A stretch of DNA of 64,000 nt from Centaurea solstitialis (taxonomy: Eukaryota > Streptophyta > Magnoliopsida > Asterales > Asteraceae), in contig CM058045.1 of assembly GCA_030169165.1 (NCBI GenBank), positions 48,107,493-48,171,492 on the forward strand, written 5' to 3'. How positions within the stretch are numbered: the stretch's first letter is position 1; each line of letters starts with the position of its first letter. This document shows, one piece after another, positions 32,437-41,782 of this stretch. The notes beneath the pieces are model-generated. The model saw nothing but the letters and a program-made list of their open reading frames with translations. It ran no database searches and was not told the DNA's origin. The position numbers and the translations under genes were made by a program.

Positions 32437-32917
32437 ATAATCATTCCCGAAGAAAACAATTCTATCCAAAGGAGGTACAGTGTCGTTGAATATATGCGTC
32501 CCGCTACAAGACCTTACACACGTCTGGTCGTAAATACATACACGTCATCGAGTTACAACAGTCCAAATATATTTTACATTATACCCTGGCCCTAGATCCG
32601 TTGCTACAAGTCTGAGTAAAGAAAGACAACCCGATAAATGATAATCCTACAAATGCCAACCATTAATTTTATATGGTTGAGACCATATAAAAATGATGTT
32701 TGGCATTTGGCGGGACTTATATCATGTTGTGTTTCTTTATTCGGACTTGGAACAACGTATCTAGGGCCAGCTTATAATGTAAAATGTATTTGGAACGGAG
32801 TAACTCGATGACGAGTATGTATTTAGGTCCAGACGTGTGTGATCTCGTAACGGGACGCTTATACCCGACCACACTGTACCTCCTAGGGATAAAATTGTTT
32901 TCTTAGGGAATGACTAC
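32437..32917. repeat. foldback hairpin 2, sharing its core with hairpin 1
   Basis: Left arm 32437-32672 and right arm 32676-32917, mostly complementary along about 240 bases. Paired landmarks: AGGAGGTACAGTGT with CACTGTACCTCC, CATCGAGTTAC with GTAACTCGATG, CTGGCCCTAGATCCGTTG with CAACGTATCTAGGGCCAG. The loop-proximal core (CCCGATAAATGATAATCC..., CAAATGCCAACCATTAA) is the same as in hairpin 1. Outer arm sequences differ between the two hairpins. Confidence 0.8.
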
Positions 32918-35190
32918 CCCTAACTGTGGTACACTAAAAAATGACTAAAAATTGAAAGTCTAAAAAATGTCTAAAAAAAAAGTCGCCCTACTCGCCCTAG
33001 TCGAGTTTGTGTTGCAAGTCGGACACGTCCATGTCTATCCTCAGGGCAAAAAATTGCTCCGCCATATGTTTCCTCCACTGTCTAGCCGCAGCAGCAGGGT
33101 CATCCACCATCCTGGGAGCTATACCGCTTACCAAATCTGATAGGAAGCGACACAACCATACACCACAATCTCCGGCGACGCCAGATTGTTGTGGTATATG
33201 GGATGGAAAATACCATATCAAGTCCTCTGCTTGCTTGGCTCGGGTCGGTTGATTGAGTGCCGTAAACACTTCTTGAAGACCCCTCTTCAGTAACCGGAGG
33301 ATCGCATTCACCTGCTCCTGTAAAGAAGGAGAGCGATAGCTATCGTACACAGCCATACGCATGGTCAACAAGTCAAGATCTACTAGGAACCAATGCTTTG
33401 GATTAATGCATACCGGAATGTAAACCTGAAAGGAAATACATGTTGAAAACGTCAAATTAATAAACGTAACCTATAGAAATGCCAAAGATAATACATATAA
33501 CGCAAAAATATTTACCCTAATCAGCGTATCCCATGGTACACTTCCGGTAACCCCCGAGATGCAGAGCTTCGCCGATTCTTTGTCCTGTTCGTACGTCATC
33601 ATTCCGACGAACCCTGATTTCATCACAGCCCACTCGGCGGATATGTCTCGTTTATCCATTATGCGGGTGACCCATGCGTCGATGTGCTGAAAGCATAATA
33701 TGAACCGTTAATTACAAAATTAATTAATTATAATTGTATACACACATGATTAATTACTAACCATATCTGATAGATACCCATCATCTTCAATCCCTAGCAA
33801 ACTGCCCCACCACGATCTGTCTACCGTCGCCACTAGGTAGCATGATAAAAGCATAGGCTCCAGTTCGCGGGTCCGGTATTTGGTATAAATCCGCGAAGCC
33901 GGGACGGAGACGGGATCATCATACGGACCTAAACGCGTACTAGTAGAAGGAGCAACGGTACTAGTAGAAGGAGCAACGGTACTAGTAGCGGCAGCCGCAG
34001 TATTCTTCTTCTAAGGAGGCCATACAGTCTTTAACTGTTGTTTTGCTCTTTCGACCGTGAACGGAGGCAGTCAACCCGACGCCGGCCTTTTCTCCCTTTG
34101 TGGACGGGGACTCTTTTTCCCATGCACCTCCGTCGAGACCACCAGCTGATTCTCCTGGGAGACATGATGTGTCTCCGGCTCGACATGCATAGGCTCCGGC
34201 TCGACATGAACTGGCTCTGGGTCGACATGCATAGGCTCCAACGAGACATGCTGAATATCCTGCTCGCCATATGATAACCGTTCAGGACGCACAGGAGTAT
34301 ACATATGCACCGCCTGACTGGCACTGTGAAGTCATGACTGCTCCTGTCGTAAAAAATTAATTTAACTCATAAAACATATTAACGTATGACGTATAACGTC
34401 AAAAAAACATATGACACGCATATAAAACTTACGCCATCCCGCTCCATGGTCCGTGCGGTAAAAGAAGAAGCAACAAATGATGTGTAGGGGTAGTTATGGG
34501 AAGGGGTAGGCGCGAATAACGAGCCCCAATTGCCCATCCATTCAGGTACTTGATGCGATGGTCTCGGTGGCTCCTGAAAAATTAAAAAAGATAACAGTTC
34601 ATAATATTTGGCTAAACAGACTTTTTAAAATAAAGTATGTTTTTCTTAACGATAACTTACATATTGCTGTGAGTTATGCATAGGATCAGCGGGCGGCGTA
34701 AACAACGACTCGAAACCGCCCGTCCATGCGGGCACATGATGTGATAGTCTCGGTGGCTCCTGAATATTGAAAATAGATAACCAGTTTATAATTTTGGGTT
34801 GAACACACAGAAGTAAAATAACTTATGTTTTTCGTAAAGATAACTTACTTGTACGAATGGAGGAGGCGCCATACCACCTGAGTACGAATGTCGTCCACCC
34901 ATCTAAAAAAATATATGCGTCAGTACATAACAAACAAATCTTATGTAGTTGAAAGCTATAACTTTGGTTCATAGTTTACCTGCATTCGTTCGATCTCTTT
35001 CGTAAGCTTATCAATGTCCTCCCTTTGTTTCTTCTGCTCTCGACTAACTTCCGTGTAGTTGGTTTCTAGGGTTTCCAGCCGCATCCATTTATCACTGTAG
35101 TCAACGGGGTCTTCGTGCACGTAACCATGACTGGGACCAGCCCCTGCATCGTCCGGCTGCGCCTGTCGACGGAACTCCGGTATTTGCTGA

Positions 35191-35363
35191 TCACCATCAT
35201 CACCACCACGACCATCATCACCACCACGACCATCATCACCACCACGACCATCATCACCACCACGACCATCATCACCACCACGACCATCATCACCACCACG
35301 ACCATCACCATCACCATCACCATCACCATCACCATCATCCTCATCATCATCATCATCATCATC
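35191..35363 (-). repeat. 18-bp coding minisatellite (GRGGDD repeats) plus CAT/CACCAT tracts
   Basis: About six 18-bp units (ACCATCATCACCACCACG on +) encode GRGGDD on the minus strand inside exon 4 of the Ulp1-like gene. They are followed by (CACCAT)n and (CAT)n coding GD and D runs. Low-complexity acidic linker. Confidence 0.85.
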
Positions 35364-36769
35364 GGAAGGGTCCCCTCCAACGGGGCCACGTCTAGCCCTC
35401 TTTTGAGGCCGATGGCTACTAGGGTGCTGAAACCACTCGACGCTACTTATGTACCACTGCTGCTGCAACTCGAAAGCATCTGGTACAAGTGCCACGCGTG
35501 GGATCCTATGGCGCTATACTCGGAAAAACAATTCATCATAAACTTATCATATTAATTGTTAAAAATAACTCTATCTACGAATACATTGATAATTTACTAT
35601 ATATCAAAATAACATACCTAAGGAAAGCGAAAGAACGGGTCAACCTCTGTTTTTCCCAAAGCCTTGGGAATTCGTGTCCAACGAATTCCCCTAGGATATA
35701 CACCTTCCTGATGAGTAAAACGCCTATGGGAGACAGGGAACATCTCTAAAATCCATATCTGTAATTAAAGAAACAACAACAACGAGTAACTATAGGGAGT
35801 AGTACGAATGGTGATTGTAATAAATATAAGAAATAATAATGCAACTTACGTTAAAGGCGAGCAAAAATCCAGATAATGACATTTTGCTGCTAACTTGGAA
35901 CCGTCTGCTAAATGCACCTTTCATGTGCCTATATGTGGAGCTCCATATATATGATCCCCATGGATACTCAGAAAATGCATCAAGATCCTCGACAGCACTG
36001 ATTACCTCATCGGAAGCATAGCTTTTTGGCTGTTTTCCTAGGAAAACAAGCTCCACCATCATGATAAGTGCTATCTTCACTTTATCCTCGTCATTTAACC
36101 TGAAAAAGGATTCGTCCCAGACTTTCACAACCTCCTTGACCCTTACACGGAAAGGCTGGCCTCGTATAGGTCGTGCTGGAACGGACCTTGGGAATAACCT
36201 TGTAATCAAGGTATCACCAATAGCATGCCTAATGTTGGGAGCCAGACCGAAAGTGAGTCCTGTAATAAGCATGAACTCCTGTCGGCCGAAAACCCGTTTG
36301 TGACCTTCGATATCGAAGGTTAACTGCTCAATTTCGGCATTCGGATCCGAAACCTCCCGCTGCAACATTCGGGTCACAAGAGAAGCGTCTCCAGTCTCCA
36401 AGGGTAGGTCGTGCCAAGGACCAAATGGAGTGGCCCTAAAAAGATTCACCGTCTGCTCGTTCACCTCATACAATCTTTGCCTGATGATTTTACAATACGA
36501 TACCTTACTCCGAGCCGTCAAAGACGGTGGGTCATCCTAAACCATATTAACGTTGTTACTTTAAGGGGACAAAAGAATATGTATGTGGTTTACACTACAC
36601 TAGTCACATATGTGTATACAATTATATATTGCTTTCATTAAACTATAATACAAATAAAGCAAACTTTATATAATCAAGTGTAATATTTAACTTACACTAA
36701 GTACGCCCCTATATTTATATTTAAACTTATATGTCACTATATACACTTGTTGTGAGGTCAAATGGCAAA

Positions 36770-37375
36770 CATTCTAAAGTTCAGGGAGTAAAAGTGTCAA
36801 CTTCTAAAGTTTAAGGACCAAAAGTGCATTTTTCTAAAGTTCAGGGACTAAAAGTGGGTTTTTCTAAAGTTTAAGGACCAAAAGTGCATTTTTCTAAAGT
36901 TCGGGGACCAAAAGTGCATTTAACTAAAGTTCAGGGACTAAAAGTGTGTTTTTCTAAAGTTCAGGGACTAAAAGTGTGTTTTTCTAAAGTTCAGGGAGTA
37001 AAAGTGTCAACTTCTAAAGTACAAGGACCAAAAGTGTATTTTTCTAAAGTTCAGGGACTAAAAGTGTGTTTTTCTAAAGTTCAGGGACTAAAAGTGTCAA
37101 CTCCTAAACCCTTAAGGACCAAAAGTGCATTTTTCTAAAGTTCAGGGACTAAAAGTGCATTTTTCTAAAGTTCAAGGACTAAAAGTGCATTTTTCTAAAG
37201 TTTAGGGACTAAAAGTGTCAACTCCTAAAGTTTAAGGACCAAAAGTGCATTTTTCTAAAGTTCAGGGACTAAAAGTGCATTTTTCTAAAGTTCAAGGACT
37301 AAAAGTGCATTTTTCTAAAGTTCAGGGACTAAAAGTGGCAACTCCTAAAGTACAAGGACTAAAAGTGTCAACTAC
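36770..37375. repeat. 30-bp minisatellite, about 20 copies
   Basis: Unit core TTCAGGGACTAAAAGTG followed by a variable stretch (TCAACT, TGTTTT or CATTTT) and TCTAAAG. The period is 30 bases for most of the array, with one longer unit near 37105. Since 30 is a multiple of 3, it gives false ORFs of KVQGLKVHFS repeats. Confidence 0.92.
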
Positions 37376-37489
37376 TTGTATAATTTCTCCTAACTCCATA
37401 AAATTTGTTGTCATAGATTCTATATATTGCATCATTTTTCTAAATATATATAGAAGAAGTCCTTATATACAATTAATTTTATAGAACGC

Positions 37490-37980
37490 TTAAAAATGTA
37501 TATGAACTAATAACAAACCATAAAAATTTATGAACTAATATATTAAAAGTGTCAACCCTGTATATATATCAACTAATAACAAACCATAAAAATTTATGAA
37601 CTAATTTATATGAACTAGTTTATATTATGGCACAACCATAAAAATCATAACATTCATCATCTAATTTATGAACTAATTTATATTAACAAACCATAAAAAT
37701 TTCTATATACAAAAAACCATAAAAGATAAACAATTTATAGCATTCATCTAAAAAACCATAAAAATCCATATATATCATTCATCTAAAAAACTAACTTATA
37801 ACATTCATCTAAAAAACTAACTTATAAAATTCATCTAAAAAACCACAAAAATCCATATATATCATTCATCTAAAAAACTAACTTATAACATTCATCTAAA
37901 AAACTAACTTATAAAATTCATCTAAAAAACCACAAAAACTAAAAAACGCAAAACTAATTGCATACAAACTTGACAAGATA
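37490..37980. repeat. A/T-rich degenerate repeats
   Basis: Repeated ACCATAAAAATTTATGAACT and CATTCATCTAAAAAACTAAC units with variants. No coding signal. Confidence 0.7.
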
Positions 37981-38237
37981 AACAAAACTTAAAAACAAAA
38001 CTTACTTGGTTTGCCATGAAGAACAACTTCACAAGATAAACCTTCACCACCAATAGCCGACAACTTCACGTGAAGTGCGTAGAATGTATACCCCTTTAAT
38101 TAAACACAATTACAAAACACCTTGGTCCCCCCTTAATTAAAAACAATTACAAAACACCTTGGTCCCCCATAATTAAACACAATTATTTAATTAACAAGAT
38201 AAAATTTGGTCCCCCCTTAATTTTTTAATACAGACGA

Positions 38238-38275
38238 GGAAGAAAGAAGAAAGAAGAAAGAAGAAAGAAGAAAAG
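38238..38275. repeat. (GAAGAAA)n microsatellite
   Basis: Five to six GAAGAAA units just inside the right TIR. Confidence 0.85.
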
Positions 38276-38348
38276 GAGGAGGTGTGGTAAAATACCCCTT
38301 GTCGGTTGCCTTATAAAGAGAAACACTGATTTTAGGGTTAGGGTTTTA

Positions 38349-38762
38349 CCATGTGTAGACACGTGGGCCAATGGGGAAGGGCCACGTGGAAGGAGCCGCT
38401 CCGCGGGGTCGAATGGGGAGCGGGCTGGGATGAGGTGGCGGTGAGGTGGCGCGGACGTGGCGATGAGGTGGCGCGTATGTTGTTCCTCCGTGGAGGTCAC
38501 GTGGAAGGGTAGCGGCTGAGGTGGGAGCGGCTGAGGTGGCCGGTTCATGCAGGCGTGGACCAATGAGAGAACGCCACGTGGACTGGAGGAGCTGACGAGG
38601 CGTGGGCCACTCCGCGCGGCTGGGCCTGGAGCGGCCCAAACTCTTTACGCCGCTGGGCTTGTTTTTCCTCACCGGCGCCGCCGTGGAGCGGCCGGCCGGG
38701 AGCGGTGACTTGGGTATTTTGGTAACCGGTGGAAGAGTTTGGTTAAGAGGTTAAATGGGGTA
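38349..38762 (-). repeat. right terminal inverted repeat of the MULE
   Basis: Inverted copy of 10958-11402. It ends GGTTAAGAGGTTAAATGGGG then TA, with A/T-rich host sequence beyond. Lack of the extra GCCGGCGGCC unit seen on the left, and different spacer bases in the middle, show the two ends have diverged. Confidence 0.92.
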
Positions 38763-39371
38763 ATTTTTTAATTAGAAAAAATAAATTTTTAGTCATTTAA
38801 AAATATCTTTAACATATTTTAACCATTTTTAGTACGTTTTCAACCATTCTTCGTTAATGCTAGAGATTAATTTTAACAGAATTTTTTAAAAAATATTTTT
38901 AAATGGCTAAATTGATTAATCTCCTAAATAAATAGATACAACAAAGATAGCCGAAGGCGTATAAAAAGTTATGAATGAGACCGATAAACATAGATGAATT
39001 TCCAACATTCTTATCACTCACTTAAAATAAAATAAACTTAGTTCTCATCAAAATCCAACCCTCATATATAAAATTTTACAAATAATTTTACATCAAAGGT
39101 TCATAAAGGCTATGAAATGATGAAACATATGAAGCAATAGAAACAATAATATTTCTATGATACAAGAAAACTAACTCTAATATATAAATAAAACAACCAA
39201 AATTAACACTTATATCTACAAAAAGACCACCTAAAAACCATCCCAAAAATACAAATTCAACACACTTCCACCTTCTATATCCCAATAAGATTAACTTCAA
39301 AGGAGAGGGGAAGCTAAACAAAAAACAAAACAAAAAAATAATCAAAAATAAATAAATCTTTCTATTAACAT
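38763..39371. other. spacer between the MULE and the pseudokinase gene
   Basis: A/T-rich; likely includes the 3' UTR of the minus-strand pseudokinase gene close to 39371. No gene or clear repeat. Confidence 0.5.
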
Positions 39372-41782
39372 TCAAAACCCTTCTACACTGGACCGTCGAG
39401 CCGAAGATGATGATCTTCGGCTCTCTTGACGGTCCACAACTCCCTCCAATATCGTCAGATTGGAGGCACAGTTTCTTGGCGGCAGTGACGACGGCAACAC
39501 CGGTAGCCGCGGCGGTGGCGACGGCGAGTAGCTCAGTCTCGGGGCGGGATAAATGATCCCGTTCAGACTGAGCGATTTCGCCATGTGTTTCCGGTTGATC
39601 GTGCCCGGTTCCTGAAGCGGGAACCGGCACGAGAACTTCATTTCCTGTATGATTTTAAGGTGCTCAACGATCGTTCTCATCGTCGGCCTCTCTGACGGGT
39701 CGGTCTGGAGGCATCTTTGAGCTATGTCCGCCATCGTCCGGGCGGCCCGTGCCGGAAACCGCCCTTTTAGCTGAGGGTCCATGATTAGCGACAATCGGCT
39801 ATCGTCCGCCAAGAAAGGCCGACTCCACTTGATTAGGTTCCTCTCCTCTTTCGGATGCCGGGAATCGAGATTCTTTCGGCCCGTAAGCAGCTCGAGAAGC
39901 ACAATCCCGAAACTCCATACGTTGCTCTTCGGGGTCAACAATCCTCTCTCGAGCGTCTCTACCGAGAGATTCGCCATCGCCTGAACCATATTTCGGTAGC
40001 ACGTCAAGCTCATATAATTATACAGTATGAAACCAAACACACCTAGTATATCCCACTAGAGAGTGATGTTGGCAGTTGAAAGAATTATAAAAGGTTTTAG
40101 GGTTTCAATTCGGCATGGGTAGTTTAGTAATTTACCAAACTTGTCACATCAAAAGTGTGGACAACAAGTTTTTGTACCGTCTTGCCCTAAGTACTAAACA
40201 TGCCCTAAATGTTGTTTTCGTGACTAGAATTTGTAATACAATGAAGATATTAGAGAGGATCAAAGAACTTACGACTGGACTATTCGAAATGTCGGCCTCA
40301 GGAATGTGACTTATGCAGCCGTATCCTGACAGCTTCGCACTAAAATCTTTGTCGATTTGTATATTTGCAGTCGAAAATTCATGAAACATCGCCTGAGAAA
40401 CAAAAAAAGAAACGAACACTCAGCAAACACTAATTGACGATATTTCGCGATTCAAATTTACGAAAAAGTCCTACCTGAAACGGGCCTTCTTCGTGCAAAA
40501 ACGTGAGCCCTTGAGCAGCACAAAGGGCGACTTTCATTCTAGCATTCCAATCGATCGGTGGACCATCGGTGCGACCATATAAAAGCCGGTCTAAACTCCC
40601 GTGAAATAGCCTCTCGTAAACCAACATTCTCCTATCGGATCCCTCACGAGCATGGAAACCGATCAACTTACAAAGGTACGGGTGCTGCAACGAAGCTAGT
40701 GTGTTCACTTCGCTAACAAATTCCTTCAAACCCTGAAAAAATACGCAATAATCGTTAGACTTCCAAAAAACATTCACTACAACAAAATTGGAATTCTATT
40801 TGTAGTACCGAAACTGACATCTTATTTGAAAGCGTCGCAATAAATTGTTGGCAGAATATAGAAAGTAAATCGTCCTATTGGCCATTTTATATGACGTTTT
40901 TGAAAAATGTACTATTTATGTACCGGCAAAATCGCTAAGAAGACACTTTTTAAATGAGCCCGGCGGTTAATTCGACGATTTTACTTTTTGTGTCCTCAAA
41001 GTTGGGAAATCGACAGAAATAGCCAATTTGCCAAATCTGAGACGCTAGAAAATATTTACACTTCACATTGTTATAGTTAGTTATTACTTTATATCGGTTC
41101 AGTAACGGAGTACCTGAGACGAAGGGTGAAGACTCGTAACGGTGCCTTGGTGATTCTTGACGTTAGAAGTATCTTCTCCGAACGAAGCTCTATACATAAC
41201 GGATGAAAGACCTTCCGACACGCATCGATCGGGTGAAAAGTTACGGCACGCGGCCGCAATCTCTTCGAACGAGAAGTTCTTAAGAGTTCCCGATGCGGGT
41301 AACGAGGACGGGACCGTGGGCGGGAGGAGGGCTCCCGACGGCGGCAGAGGCAGCGGGCCGGAAGTGTGGAGAGGTACCAGCGGCCCACTTCCGCTGCCGA
41401 CTTTAAAGCTTCCCATGGATTTCAAGTTGGCAGCATGGGGTGCCGGAAGTGGCAACGGCTGCGGGACTGGTGGCAGCCCTCCACCGCGGGTTTTGGAGTC
41501 TTCGTGGTCGTCGAAATCGGCCGCCGATAGGGTGTCCTGCTCGGCTGTGTCCAGGGTCGAAGGGGCGGACCATGCCCGCATACGGCTCGTGTTTGCGGTC
41601 GGGGTCGGTTGGACCGGTCTGACCCGGGTTCGAAAGCTCGGGGGTGCGGACTGCAGGGCTCGGGCGTGGGTTAGTGGCTCAGGTAATGTGGTTGGGGTCG
41701 GGTCTTGTGGGTTGATTCGTTTTACGTGAATGCTCGGATTCGATTTCTTCTTCTTCCCTTTTAATACCGTTAAACACCCCAT
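39372..41782 (-). CDS. RLCK-like receptor-like cytoplasmic pseudokinase (551 aa, four exons)
   Basis: Exons 41782-41114, 40732-40475, 40392-40273 and 39980-39372 join in phase to 551 codons. MGC at the start, followed by K/S-rich sequence, suggests N-myristoylation/palmitoylation and plasma-membrane attachment. A Pro-rich linker precedes the kinase-like domain (FSFEEIAAACRNFSPDR). Key catalytic residues are replaced: the Gly loop reads SEGLSSVMYRASF, the VAVK lysine region reads GTVTSLHP, the HRD position reads FHEFSTANIQID, and DFG reads SGYGCI. Structural motifs stay (LASLQHPYLCKLIGFH, MLVYERLFHGSLDRLL, SNVWSFGIVLLELLTG, ERPTMRTI). It is therefore probably an inactive scaffold rather than a kinase. 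The frame has no defect. Confidence 0.88.

Larger units (their letters stand above)
36537..38005 (-). other. first intron of the Ulp1-like gene
   Basis: Donor CAA|GTAAGTTTTG at 38005 and acceptor TTTAG|GATGACC at 36537. It holds a 30-bp minisatellite and A/T-rich repeats; no other gene seen. Confidence 0.55.
32997..38017 (-). pseudogene. DUF1985 / Ulp1 (C48) protease-like gene of the MULE, ten exons, four in-frame stops
   Basis: Exons: 38017-38006, 36536-35850, 35758-35618, 35513-34980, 34902-34849, 34759-34661, 34573-34433, 34343-33762, 33686-33516, 33425-32997; all in phase, about 949 codons. Exon 2 has the DUF1985 domain (FGRQEFMLITGLTFG, IALIMMVELVFLGKQ). Exon 4 has acidic DDEDDG and GRGGDD repeats and a coiled coil. 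Exon 10 is the C48 core with His in NPKHWFLVDLD, Asp in MAVYDSYRS, Gln in PQQSG and Cys in GDCGVWLC. The family cleaves SUMO or similar tags. Stops: TAG 35620-35618, TGA 34334-34332, TGA 34073-34071, TAG 34013-34011; each is one C-to-T step from CGA or CAG. Exons 6 and 7 repeat EPPR.SH.VP.W.G...SLF. The catalytic residues survive, but no full protein is likely. Confidence 0.8.
10958..38762. mobile_element. large gene-rich Mutator-like element (MULE) carrying transposase, Ulp1-like and B3-like genes
   Basis: Near-identical GC-rich inverted repeats bound the region (10958-11402 and 38349-38762), both with outer end TACCCCATTTAACC. Between them are a MULE transposase gene (+), a short coiled-coil gene (-), three related B3-like mini-genes, two long hairpins and a DUF1985/Ulp1 protease-like gene (-). 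Subtracting the nested retrotransposon and one TSD leaves about 14.9 kb. Plant MULEs that carry Ulp1 domains are known (KAONASHI in Arabidopsis, CUMULE in melon). The B3-like cargo and hairpins are not part of that description as far as I know. No clean 9-bp target duplication was found, because both flanks are A/T runs. Confidence 0.85.

Noticed and set aside
35115..35555. 146-codon ORF of Ile/Thr repeats on +
   Set aside because: Antisense of the acidic GRGGDD repeat in the Ulp1-like gene.
36884..37484. Two ORFs of repeated KVQGLKVHFS
   Set aside because: They come from a 30-bp minisatellite whose period keeps any frame open; no start context or domain, and they lie in an intron on the other strand.
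10958..38762. A 9-bp target duplication of the large MULE
   Set aside because: Both flanks are A/T-rich and I could not find a convincing exact repeat, so none is claimed.
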